From positions 1 through 6,740 of the forward strand of contig JAQWFV010000157.1 of the NCBI GenBank assembly GCA_029238555.1: a stretch of DNA of 6,740 nucleotides. Reading direction: 5' to 3'. This DNA is from Flavobacteriaceae bacterium (GTDB lineage Bacteria; Bacteroidota; Bacteroidia; Flavobacteriales; Flavobacteriaceae). The translations under genes were made by a program, and so were the position numbers. The notes under the pieces were generated by a model, which ran no database searches, was not told the origin of the DNA, and saw only the letters and a program-made list of their open reading frames with translations. Of the stretch, positions 1 to 6,696 are shown one piece after another (the first letter of the stretch is position 1; every line of letters begins with the position of its first letter).

Positions 1-969
1 GGTGGCAGAACCCTTAGTTACTTTACAGATACAAGAGCTGCAAACCCCTCCCTGACAAGAGTAGGGCGCGTCTATGTCTGCCTTGATTATAGCGTCTAGC
101 AAGATGGTTTTGGCATCCATTTCTAGTGAGGCCGTCTCTCCGTCTACAGTCACTTCTACCGCTATTTTACCTTCAGCCAAAGCGCCACCAGAAGCGGCTT
201 CCCCTGAATCAGAGGTGCTCTCTGTAGCAACAGTAAAGAGTTCATAGTGAATTTTGTCTGTGGCCAAACCTGCGTTTTCTAAGGTTTCTGTAGCTGTTTT
301 GATCATGCCTTCTGGGCCACAGAGGTAGGCAGCATCAAAAGGATCGGTATCTATGTTTTTGAGCACGTAGTTTATGGTAGCCGTGTCTATTCTTCCAAAC
401 AAAGAAGTTTCTTCTTTGACTTGGGAGTACACCCATTGTATTTTTAATTGATTGGGATAGGCCGCTTTTAGGGCTTCAATTTCTGAGCTGAACATGACGT
501 CCTGAGGCGATTTGTTTCCGTAGATCAGGGTAAATCTATGTTCAGACCCACTAGCCAACACACTTTTAGCAATAGAGAGTATGGGTGTAATCCCACTTCC
601 TGCAGCCACGCCTAAAATATGTACGGGTGCAGCGGTAGGTTCATATAAGAAACGCCCTTGAGGGGGCATCACTTCTAGGGCATCGCCTTTTTGAATGTAG
701 CGGTTCGCGTAAGGAGAAAAGGCACCGCCAGCCACTTCTTTAATCCCTACCGTCACAGAATTTTGTGAACCTGACACCACAGGGGCAGAAGAAATAGAGT
801 AGGCCCTACGCACTTCTTTTCCGTGAATGGTGTGCTTTATAGTAATGTATTGCCCTGCCTTAAAGGCAAAATCGCTTTGTAAATGAGAGGGAATCTCAAA
901 GCTAATGGCCACCGATTGGGTGGTTAAATTCTCTACTTGAGAAACGTTTAAAGGGTGGAAATGGGTCAT
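1..969 (-). CDS. PaaE/PaaK-like ferredoxin-NAD(P)H reductase with C-terminal [2Fe-2S] domain (partial, 3' end outside window)
   Basis: This is a flavin- and iron-sulfur-dependent electron-transfer protein. It would take electrons from NAD(P)H through FAD to a [2Fe-2S] cluster and on to an oxygenase or other acceptor in the cytoplasm. Reading the minus strand from ATG at 969-967 gives 323 open codons to the window edge. Visible parts are: an FAD-binding barrel with RAYSIS at residues 55-60; a nucleotide-binding motif GSGITP at 124-129; CGPEGM at 217-222, typical of the NAD(P)H-binding lobe; a Ser/Gly/Ala/Glu-rich linker at about 249-268; and a plant-type ferredoxin domain with Cys305, Cys310 and Cys313 in C-x4-C-x2-C spacing. 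The fourth cluster Cys, expected about 30 residues later, lies outside the window, as does the stop. Family members run to about 350 residues, so only some 30 are missing. An additional Cys315 is unusual. PaaE belongs to phenylacetyl-CoA epoxidase, but no paa genes are visible, so the partner is unknown and no symbol is given. Confidence 0.9.
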   Translation of the reverse strand, partial: MTHFHPLNVSQVENLTTQSVAISFEIPSHLQSDFAFKAGQYITIKHTIHGKEVRRAYSISSAPVVSGSQNSVTVGIKEVAGGAFSPYANRYIQKGDALEVMPPQGRFLYEPTAAPVHILGVAAGSGITPILSIAKSVLASGSEHRFTLIYGNKSPQDVMFSSEIEALKAAYPNQLKIQWVYSQVKEETSLFGRIDTATINYVLKNIDTDPFDAAYLCGPEGMIKTATETLENAGLATDKIHYELFTVATESTSDSGEAASGGALAEGKIAVEVTVDGETASLEMDAKTILLDAIIKADIDAPYSCQGGVCSSCICKVTKGSAT

Positions 970-984
970 AACAAAAATTTCAAG

Positions 985-992
985 CAAAATTA
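985..992 (-). promoter_or_regulatory. Putative Bacteroidota -7 element for the reductase gene
   Basis: On the minus strand this octamer reads TAATTTTG, an exact match to the Bacteroidota -7 consensus TAnnTTTG. It ends 15 bases before the ATG of the reductase, so the transcript leader would be only about 10 nt. No TTG stands at the expected -33 distance (17-23 bp upstream), where the sequence is instead T-rich, so support rests on the -7 element alone. The leader shows no Shine-Dalgarno sequence, which is common in this phylum. Confidence 0.5.
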
Positions 993-1050
993 CACATTAT
1001 AGGGGGTTAAAAAAAGTCCCTTATTTTTTTCTTGTAACAAATGAACCATA

Positions 1051-1081
1051 TTGGCTACCAACTAAAAAAGCATTAGATTTA
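1051..1081 (+). promoter_or_regulatory. Putative Bacteroidota promoter for the DUF5687-ABC operon
   Basis: TTG at 1051-1053 and TAGATTTA at 1074-1081 are separated by 20 bp. This matches the Bacteroidota arrangement of a -33 TTG and a -7 TAnnTTTG, with one deviation: the final G is A. The -7 box ends only four bases before the ATG at 1086, so a start site at the usual distance would fall at or next to the start codon and give a leaderless or nearly leaderless mRNA. This could be real or a chance match in AT-rich DNA. Confidence 0.35.
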
Positions 1082-1085
1082 AAAG

Positions 1086-2558
1086 ATGATTTTACAATTT
1101 ATTTCTTTGGAGTGGAAGTCCTTTATTAGGGCGGCCTCCTTTCAGACCAATGTGGCCATGAAAATCCTCATGGGTTTTGCAGCCTTGTATTTTATAGTAG
1201 TCTTTTTAGGCCTTGGCGTGGGGGTGTTTTTTATCATTGAAAAAATGGAATTGGGCGACCCTTTTGAGGTGGTTAATCGGTACATGATTTACTATTTAGC
1301 CTTTGATATGGTCTTTAGGTATTCCATGCAAAAAATGCCCGTAACCAATATAAAGCCCTTTTTGTATGTGCCGCTTACCAAAAATCAGGTGGTACGCTTT
1401 TCGCTCTTAAAAACTGTGGTCTCTTTTTTTAATTGGTCCCATGCTTTTTTCTTTTTGCCTTTCTCTATTGTGCTCATCACCAAAGACTATCCCGCCACGG
1501 AGGTATTGTTCTGGCATCTGGGAATGGCCGCAATTATTTATGCCAATAACTACATCAATGTATTAATTAACAGTATGTCTGGGGTATTTTATGCCTTTGT
1601 AGCGACTTTTGTTGCTCTTGGTGCCGCCCATTACTTTGGTTGGTTTGACGTAACCTTATACACTGCCCCTTACTTTAATTTATTGGGAAGCCATCTATGG
1701 GCTTGTCTTATCCCACTTGCTTTGTTGGGCATTGTGTCTAGGGCGGCCTTCCTGTATTTTAGAAAAAACATGTATTTAGATGCTGGTTTGGCCACCAAAC
1801 AGGAAGAAGCCAGTACCCAGGAGTACGCCTTTTTAAATAGGTTTGGCAATCTAGGCACCTTTTTAAAGAATGACATTCGCTTAATTCTGAGAAATAAACG
1901 CTCCAAAATGGCCCTCTATGGCGGGCTTTTCTTCTTGTTTTATGGCCTGCTCTTTTTTACCGGTGCCATTGAAGTCTATGACGGTCCGGTTTGGAAAATA
2001 TTTGCAGGAATCTTTGTTTCGGGAGGCTTCTTGTTCAATTTTGGTCAGTTTGTGCCGAGTTGGGATTCTGCTTATTACCCACTCATGATGAGTCAGAATA
2101 TTAAATATCAAGACTATATTAAAGCCAAGTGGTACTTAATAGTCTTAGCCACCGCTGCGAGTATGGTATTAGCAATGCCCTACCTTTATTTTGGGTTGAA
2201 CGCTTATTTGGCCGTTTTGGTGGGCGGGATATATAATATTGGAATAAACGGTTATTTGGTACTGTGGGGCGGCGCCTATATTAAAACACCCATAGATTTA
2301 GCATCTGGTAAAAAAGCCTTTGGAGACAAGCAGTCTTTTAATGCCAAAACCTTGTTATTAACGGTTCCTAAAATTCTACTGCCCTTAGCGATCTATTGGG
2401 TAGTAGCCCTTTTTGCCTCTGAAGAATTGGCTTTTGCCTCTGTGGCATTGGCCGGTATTGTAGGCTATTTGTTTAAAAACAAAGTATTTCAGATTATAGA
2501 AAAAGTATACAAAAGCGAAAAGTATAAAACCATAGCGGCCTACAAGCAGACCAGTTAA
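1086..2558 (+). CDS. DUF5687-like polytopic membrane protein, probable ABC-2-type permease
   Basis: This 490-residue inner-membrane protein is probably the membrane-spanning half of an ABC exporter whose ATPase is encoded next. The N-terminus (LQFISLEWKSF at residues 3-13, then KILMGFAALYF at 26-36) and the block around QFVPSWDSAYYPLM (321-334) resemble the DUF5687 family as I remember it, whose substrate is not known. By eye there are about 10-12 hydrophobic segments, roughly at 27-51, 63-80, 108-132, 140-162, 166-182, 203-225, 276-294, 303-320, 347-367, 372-396, 423-443 and 447-463. A long polar loop at about 226-275 divides the protein into two halves, an arrangement common in ABC-2 permeases. 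The start is well fixed: an in-frame TAA lies at 1080-1082, so this is the first possible ATG. The C-terminus is basic (KVYKSEKYK). No signal peptide or catalytic motif is visible. A membrane protein of another kind cannot be excluded, but the pairing with an ATPase argues for transport. Confidence 0.85.
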   Translation: MILQFISLEWKSFIRAASFQTNVAMKILMGFAALYFIVVFLGLGVGVFFIIEKMELGDPFEVVNRYMIYYLAFDMVFRYSMQKMPVTNIKPFLYVPLTKNQVVRFSLLKTVVSFFNWSHAFFFLPFSIVLITKDYPATEVLFWHLGMAAIIYANNYINVLINSMSGVFYAFVATFVALGAAHYFGWFDVTLYTAPYFNLLGSHLWACLIPLALLGIVSRAAFLYFRKNMYLDAGLATKQEEASTQEYAFLNRFGNLGTFLKNDIRLILRNKRSKMALYGGLFFLFYGLLFFTGAIEVYDGPVWKIFAGIFVSGGFLFNFGQFVPSWDSAYYPLMMSQNIKYQDYIKAKWYLIVLATAASMVLAMPYLYFGLNAYLAVLVGGIYNIGINGYLVLWGGAYIKTPIDLASGKKAFGDKQSFNAKTLLLTVPKILLPLAIYWVVALFASEELAFASVALAGIVGYLFKNKVFQIIEKVYKSEKYKTIAAYKQTS

Positions 2559-2602
2559 ATAAAGCATACCTCCTTTACAAGAGGTTTAAAAAATATAAAG
2601 AT

Positions 2603-2619
2603 AAGTGGCATTGCCGCTT
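2603..2619 (+). other. Short RNA hairpin between permease and ATPase genes
   Basis: AAGTGGC (2603-2609) and GCCGCTT (2613-2619) form a 7-bp stem with one internal G-U pair and a three-base ATT loop on the plus-strand transcript. It is followed by TAACC rather than a run of T, so it is not a good intrinsic terminator. It sits midway in the 88-bp gap between the two operon genes and ends 27 bases before the ATPase start. It could stabilise the processed message, attenuate the second gene, or be chance. Confidence 0.35.
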
Positions 2620-2646
2620 TAACCACACTATATAAACCGATTAGAT

Positions 2647-3408
2647 ATGATCACTGTTCACGAACTTTCCAAGACCTATAAAGACCAAACGGTTTTAAAC
2701 ATCCCACATTTAGACATTCCAAAAGGGCAGAGCTTTGGGCTTGTTGGAAACAATGGGGCAGGGAAAACAACTTTTTTCAGTTTATTATTAGACCTCATTC
2801 AGCCCAGCACAGGGCATATAGATTCTCATGGAGTGGTGGTGAATACCTCGGAAGACTGGAAGCCTTTTACGGCGGCTTTCATTGATGAAAGTTTTTTAAT
2901 AGGCTATTTAACCCCAGAAGAATATTTTTATTTCATTGGAGAATTAAGGGGTCAAGCCAAGGCCGATGTCACTGAGCTACTCACTCATTTTGAAGATTTC
3001 TTTCACGGAGAAATTCTAGGGCAAAAGAAATACCTGAGAGACCTTTCTAAAGGAAATCAGAAAAAAGTGGGTATAGTAGCTACTTTTATAGGCGCCCCAG
3101 AAGTGGTTATTTTAGATGAGCCTTTTGCCAATCTAGATCCAACCACCCAGATTAGACTCAAAGGGATTATTAAAGATTTGGCGGCAAAATCTGGTGTTAC
3201 AGTCTTGGTGTCTAGCCATGACCTCATGCATGTGACCGAAGTGTGTGAACGAATAGTAGTCTTGGAAAAAGGACAAATTGTAAAGGACATTGTCACGGCT
3301 CCAGCGACTTTAAAAGAGCTAGAAGCTTATTTTTCAGGAGCAGCAGCGCCTTCACCAACAGAGACCGTGGCGGCAGCAGACAGCAGTCCTGAAGATAAGG
3401 CGTCATAA
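2647..3408 (+). CDS. ABC transporter ATP-binding protein
   Basis: This 253-residue nucleotide-binding subunit would hydrolyse ATP at the cytoplasmic face to power the membrane protein encoded 88 bp upstream. All core motifs are present: Walker A GNNGAGKTT at 34-42, signature LSKGNQKK at 133-140, Walker B VVILDEP at 153-159 with catalytic Glu158, D-loop NLDP at 162-165, and H-loop His191 in SSHD. At the Q-loop the residue aligned with the usual Gln appears to be Glu81 (FIDES), which also occurs in ABC-2-type exporters. The fold is a single ATPase domain of about 230 residues, so it should dimerise. A low-complexity tail rich in Ala, Pro, Ser and acidic residues (231-253) follows and has no known role. 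Single-ATPase systems of this form are mostly exporters, and no periplasmic binding protein is encoded nearby. No Shine-Dalgarno is seen before the ATG. The substrate cannot be predicted. Confidence 0.93.
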   Translation: MITVHELSKTYKDQTVLNIPHLDIPKGQSFGLVGNNGAGKTTFFSLLLDLIQPSTGHIDSHGVVVNTSEDWKPFTAAFIDESFLIGYLTPEEYFYFIGELRGQAKADVTELLTHFEDFFHGEILGQKKYLRDLSKGNQKKVGIVATFIGAPEVVILDEPFANLDPTTQIRLKGIIKDLAAKSGVTVLVSSHDLMHVTEVCERIVVLEKGQIVKDIVTAPATLKELEAYFSGAAAPSPTETVAAADSSPEDKAS

Positions 3409-3431
3409 GACCACAACGCGTTTGCCAGTGA

Positions 3432-3456
3432 CCCCTCAGAAAAATAATTTTAGGGG
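3432..3456 (+). terminator. Weak hairpin after the ABC operon, possible terminator
   Basis: CCCCT (3432-3436) pairs with AGGGG (3452-3456). AAAA (3441-3444) can pair with TTTT (3448-3451) inside it, leaving CAGA as a bulge. It begins 24 bases after the ATPase stop codon. No T-tract follows directly; the first T-rich run is at 3476-3481. It may end or pause transcription of the exporter unit, but the stem is interrupted and the call is weak. Confidence 0.3.
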
Positions 3457-3497
3457 CTACATACCAAAACCTTGCTTTTTTAGTTTTAGGTTTGTAG
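3457..3497 (+). promoter_or_regulatory. Imperfect inverted repeat in the sprE leader or promoter region
   Basis: The left arm at 3457-3469 (CTACATACCAAAA, without the last base in the best pairing) is mirrored by the right arm at 3485-3497 (TTTAGGTTTGTAG). Pairs are CTACA/TGTAG, ACC/GGT and AAA/TTT, with single mismatches between blocks, so about 11 pairs with a 15-base spacer. It begins immediately after the preceding hairpin and ends 7 bases before the sprE start codon. It could be an operator, an mRNA hairpin limiting access to the start, or chance in AT-rich sequence. Confidence 0.35.
3487..3494 (+). promoter_or_regulatory. Putative Bacteroidota -7 element before sprE
   Basis: TAGGTTTG matches the Bacteroidota -7 consensus TAnnTTTG exactly and ends 10 bases before the sprE ATG. 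There is no TTG at 17-23 bp upstream; the nearest, at 3472-3474, is only 12 bp away. A start site at normal distance would leave a leader of about 5 nt and would remove the possible ribosome-binding AGGTG at 3496-3500, so promoter and binding site can hardly both be used. Confidence 0.35.
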
Positions 3498-3504
3498 GTG
3501 CCTT

Positions 3505-6207
3505 ATGAAGATCAAGACCACTCATAAAACAAAGGATTTCCCAAATGAAGCATGCCCCTTAATTCAAAGAGGGTCGCGTTGTGCTGTTTTGTTGTTTTTT
3601 GGTCTACTGCTGACTGCTTGTTCCACCAAAAAAGACCGTTTTTTAAACCGAGAATGGCACGCCTTAAACAGCAAATTCAATGTGGTTTTTAACGGAGAAA
3701 TGGCCTTTGAACAGGCTTGGGACGGACTTCAGGATGGTTATCAGGAAAATTTTTGGGAACCCCTTCCCATAGAACGCTTTGCCTCAAAAAACACTACTCC
3801 ACTAGCGTCAACCTCCACACAAAGCCCCTTTTCACTTGCGGAACAAAAAGCCGCCAAGGCCATTGCCAAACACGGCATGACCATTAAAGGGGAGGAGAAA
3901 AACAGTCAAATGGTTGCAGCTTACGCACTTTTAGGTAGGGCCAGGTATTACGACCAACGCTTTGTACCTGCTTTGGAAGCGTTTAATTATATTATTAGGC
4001 GCTACCCTGCCAGTAATAAACTCAACGAAGTGAGGGTATGGAAAGAGAAAACCAACCTCAGGCTAGGCAATGAGGCCATAGCCTTAGAAAATATCAATAG
4101 GCTCTTAAAATACCGAAAATTAAAAGGCCAAGTCTTGGCCGATGCCTATGCCACAAGAGCCCAAGCACACTTAGATCTCCAACAGATAGACTCTGCCAGT
4201 TGGGACCTGAAAAAGGCACAGGCGTTTAGTAAAAAGCCCTTAAAAAAAGCCAGATACGGATACCTACTGGGACAGTTGTATCAGACACAACAAAAAGAAG
4301 ACAGCGCCCTTTGGGCCTATGAAAATGTAGTGTCGCTCAACCGTAGAATTTCCCCCATTTTTTTAGTGCAATCTAAACTTCAGATCTTGTTCTTAAAAGC
4401 CAAGGCAGGCAATACAGATAAAGAAGCCATAGGCGCTCTGAGTAAAATGGAGCACAATTGGGAGTACAAGAATTTTTTAGACCGTATATATTTTGAAAAA
4501 TCACAACTGCTCAGGGCTAGGAATCAGGACTCTTTAGCCATTGTTTACGCCAATAAATCACTTAGGAAAACGAACCAAGACCTTAAGAGAAATGCGGAGA
4601 ACTACCGATTATTGGCCCAAATTCACTTTGATCAAGATCGCTTTGAAACAGCGGGTTTTTACTATGACTCCCTGTCTCAAAACCTTGCAGAAAGCAGTAT
4701 GGACTATTTCAGAACGAGAAAAAAATTATCGGGCATTGAAGACCTGGTCTATTACGAAAAGCAAATTGCGACATCTGACAGCTTATTAAGGCTCGCCGCC
4801 TTATCTCCAAAAGACCAAGAAACTTTTGTTCAAGAGATCATTAACACCGCCAAGCGAAAAGATTCCCTGTTGCAGTTAGACTATTTATCTCAACAAAACA
4901 ATGGACTTGAATCGGGTGTAACGAGGCCCTCCAAAGCCAATAAAAACACAACTAATTCAGCCTCCAATAGCAACACAACCAATTCAGCTTCTAATAGCAT
5001 AGGCAAGCCCTCGAATTTTTATTTTTACAATGCCACCAGTTTGGCCAGAGGGAAACAAGTATTTGAGCAGCAGTGGGGAGACCGCGGCTTGGCAGACAAT
5101 TGGCGTTGGATCATTAGCCCAAAGACCATCGAGGACCAAACCGCTTCTCAAGCGCCATACAAAGGCGGGACTAATGCGCCAGACAAATTGCTGCCAACTC
5201 AAACTGCTACGGCAACAGCTTTCAAGACAACAGAAGAATGGGCGGCCTTAAAAACCGCTTATCTAGACAGCATCCCAAAAGGAGCTCAAGCCATTGAAGC
5301 TTTAAATGCGCTTTGGGAAGAGGGGCATTATCAGTCAGGAAAATTGTACCAAGACTTTTTTAAAAGGCCAGATCTTGCAGCGGACCGTTGGGGCACTTTG
5401 GTAGACAAACCCGCAACACCAAAAACTTTAGTCCCCACACTCTACGCCCTTTATATGCTTTACAGCGAAGCGGGAAATATAAACGCTGCAGTGTTGCGGG
5501 ACAGGATTATTAGAAACCATCCAGATTCAGATTACGCCAAAGTCTTGCTTAACCCAACTTTAGGAGCCCAAAAAGAAGCGGAGTTTAACAGTCGCTACAA
5601 GGCCTTATTGGCTTCTTTTGACACACAAGACTTTAGTGCGGTACTCCAAGAGAGCACCCAGTGGCTGTCTGAGTTATTAGAAGACCCTAAGGGCGCGCCC
5701 ATTGCGCTTATCCAAGCAAATACCATCGGGCGCCTGTACGGCCTTTCGGCCTACAAGAGCGCCCTGAAAGAATTGCCCATAAAATACCTTAAGACCCCTG
5801 TAGCCATTCAGGCCCAAAAGAGTCTTGATCAGTTTGAAGCAGCCCCTCCCAATGCGCGCTTTGACCAATTACCTGCGGCAGACAGACATTATGTAGTCCT
5901 GCTGCATGAAACTCCCCATGATTCTTTGGCATGGAACAATTATCACAAAGAATTCGAGACATTGTTTCCTTCGCTTTCTTTGAGCAGGGAAGTGTTTTCG
6001 CCAGGAAAAACATTTTACGTAATCACCAAAATAAAAGACAATGTAGCTGCGAAAAGCTTGGTTAAACACCCATATTTTAAAACCAAAGCGTTAAAAAACC
6101 AAGAGATTTTTGTAGTTTTAGGATCTCACTATAAAATCTTACAGCTCTATAAAAACATGGCAGACTATCGCAAGTATTTAATGGAGTCTTTAGATACCGA
6201 TCAATAG
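3505..6207 (+). CDS. sprE: SprE/PorW-like type IX secretion and gliding motility TPR lipoprotein
   Basis: This 900-residue outer-membrane lipoprotein probably faces the periplasm. Characterised relatives (SprE of Flavobacterium johnsoniae, PorW of Porphyromonas gingivalis) are required for type IX secretion, and SprE also for gliding. A hydrophobic stretch at 27-36 leads to the lipobox LTAC with Cys39, followed by STKKDRFLNREWHALNSKFN, a mature N-terminus I recognise from this family. TPR-like helix pairs lie at about 137-170 (clearest), 174-206, 211-244, 248-281, 326-355 and 362-395. A variable polar linker at about 462-502 contains a nine-residue tandem repeat. A second helical region at about 590-775 is followed by an alpha/beta end domain (about 793-896, HYVVLL to YRKYL). 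The start is forced: TAG is in frame at 3487-3489 and the next in-frame ATG is Met66, beyond the lipobox. This gives an unusually long, 26-residue segment before the hydrophobic core. Residues after Cys39 lack an acidic surface-export signal. The family is recognised from memory, so orthology should be taken as likely. Confidence 0.85.
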   Translation: MKIKTTHKTKDFPNEACPLIQRGSRCAVLLFFGLLLTACSTKKDRFLNREWHALNSKFNVVFNGEMAFEQAWDGLQDGYQENFWEPLPIERFASKNTTPLASTSTQSPFSLAEQKAAKAIAKHGMTIKGEEKNSQMVAAYALLGRARYYDQRFVPALEAFNYIIRRYPASNKLNEVRVWKEKTNLRLGNEAIALENINRLLKYRKLKGQVLADAYATRAQAHLDLQQIDSASWDLKKAQAFSKKPLKKARYGYLLGQLYQTQQKEDSALWAYENVVSLNRRISPIFLVQSKLQILFLKAKAGNTDKEAIGALSKMEHNWEYKNFLDRIYFEKSQLLRARNQDSLAIVYANKSLRKTNQDLKRNAENYRLLAQIHFDQDRFETAGFYYDSLSQNLAESSMDYFRTRKKLSGIEDLVYYEKQIATSDSLLRLAALSPKDQETFVQEIINTAKRKDSLLQLDYLSQQNNGLESGVTRPSKANKNTTNSASNSNTTNSASNSIGKPSNFYFYNATSLARGKQVFEQQWGDRGLADNWRWIISPKTIEDQTASQAPYKGGTNAPDKLLPTQTATATAFKTTEEWAALKTAYLDSIPKGAQAIEALNALWEEGHYQSGKLYQDFFKRPDLAADRWGTLVDKPATPKTLVPTLYALYMLYSEAGNINAAVLRDRIIRNHPDSDYAKVLLNPTLGAQKEAEFNSRYKALLASFDTQDFSAVLQESTQWLSELLEDPKGAPIALIQANTIGRLYGLSAYKSALKELPIKYLKTPVAIQAQKSLDQFEAAPPNARFDQLPAADRHYVVLLHETPHDSLAWNNYHKEFETLFPSLSLSREVFSPGKTFYVITKIKDNVAAKSLVKHPYFKTKALKNQEIFVVLGSHYKILQLYKNMADYRKYLMESLDTDQ
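4945..4998 (+). repeat. Two-copy 27-bp tandem repeat in sprE linker
   Basis: Two adjacent 27-bp units (4945-4971 and 4972-4998) each encode NTTNSASNS, residues 481-489 and 490-498. The copies differ at three bases, all at third codon positions and all synonymous (ACT/ACC, GCC/GCT, TCC/TCT). The repeat lies in a low-complexity Asn/Thr/Ser linker between the TPR half and the C-terminal half. Confidence 0.9.
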
Positions 6208-6230
6208 GGAGCGTACTAAAGCAGAAAAAC

Positions 6231-6653
6231 ATGTTTTCAGAAAATAAAAAAGGACAAGATCAGGGCAGCCAACCCAATAGAATAGAGGCCAACACCCATA
6301 TAAAAGGAGATATTTCTTCTCAAGCAGACTTTAGAATAGACGGTGTGTTAGAGGGAAATCTGACTACTACAGGAAAGGTGGTCATAGGTGCCTCAGGGAA
6401 AATTACTGGAAATGTCTCTTGTGTTCAGGCAGACATTGCCGGAGGTTTTGAAGGAGAATTAGAGGTAGCGGAATTGTTGAATTTACAAGAAACCGCCAAA
6501 ATAGAAGGCCAGATTTATACGCAAAAACTAGCCATAAGCCCAGGCGCAGTGTTTAATGCCAAGTGTAGCATGAGGCCCAAGGGGGTTTCTGCGCTACATC
6601 CAGACGCGAAAACGCCACAACAACAAGGGGCTTCTATAGCCAAAAACGGCTAA
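6231..6653 (+). CDS. Bactofilin (polymer-forming cytoskeletal protein)
   Basis: This 140-residue bactofilin should polymerise without nucleotide into filaments on the inner face of the membrane. The core at about 18-114 is a right-handed beta-helix. Repeated hydrophobic-x-Gly-x-hydrophobic turns mark its rungs: IKGDI (24-28), LEGNL (40-44), ITGNV (58-62), FEGEL (73-77) and IEGQI (91-95), spaced 15-18 residues. The short N-terminal tail begins MFSENKK, similar to the MFSKQ-type membrane-targeting tail described for Caulobacter BacA. The C-terminal tail (about 115-140) is polar and rich in Gln, Lys and Ala, as expected of a disordered end. Length is normal for a small bactofilin. It starts 23 bp after sprE with no separate promoter visible, so co-transcription is likely. 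No Shine-Dalgarno stands at normal distance; the leader is A-rich. Family assignment is firm, but the role in this cell (shape, motility or secretion scaffold) is not visible. Confidence 0.93.
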   Translation: MFSENKKGQDQGSQPNRIEANTHIKGDISSQADFRIDGVLEGNLTTTGKVVIGASGKITGNVSCVQADIAGGFEGELEVAELLNLQETAKIEGQIYTQKLAISPGAVFNAKCSMRPKGVSALHPDAKTPQQQGASIAKNG

Positions 6654-6696
6654 GTTATCCTGGTGAAATAAACAAGACACTCTTAGAACCCACCAC

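Noticed and set aside
996..1001. TATAAT on the minus strand, identical to the Escherichia coli -10 box, upstream of the reductase gene.
   Set aside because: Bacteroidota primary sigma factor uses TAnnTTTG instead, and there is no TTGACA-like box at 17 bp. AT-rich sequence gives such hits by chance.
1002..1030. GGGGG, an A-rich loop, then CCC followed by TTATTTTTTT, resembling an intrinsic terminator on the plus strand.
   Set aside because: Only 3-4 pairs can form, and no plus-strand gene ends upstream of it; it lies in a divergent intergenic region.
1670..2567. Several open frames of 60-78 codons on the minus strand across the permease gene.
   Set aside because: They overlap a clear membrane protein gene in antisense, show no family features, and no start signals support them.
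2568..2585. ACCTC/GAGGT inverted repeat just after the permease stop codon, followed by TTTAAA.
   Set aside because: Only five pairs with an eight-base loop (seven if a bulge is allowed) and no T-tract; too weak to call a terminator.
4541..5251. Plus-strand open frames of 82 and 73 codons, and a minus-strand one of 72, inside sprE.
   Set aside because: Their peptides have no recognisable domain and lie fully inside a continuous 900-codon gene; treated as shadows.
5677..6069. Overlapping minus-strand frames opposite the sprE 3' end.
   Set aside because: Mutually overlapping, without features; explained by the codon bias of sprE on the other strand.
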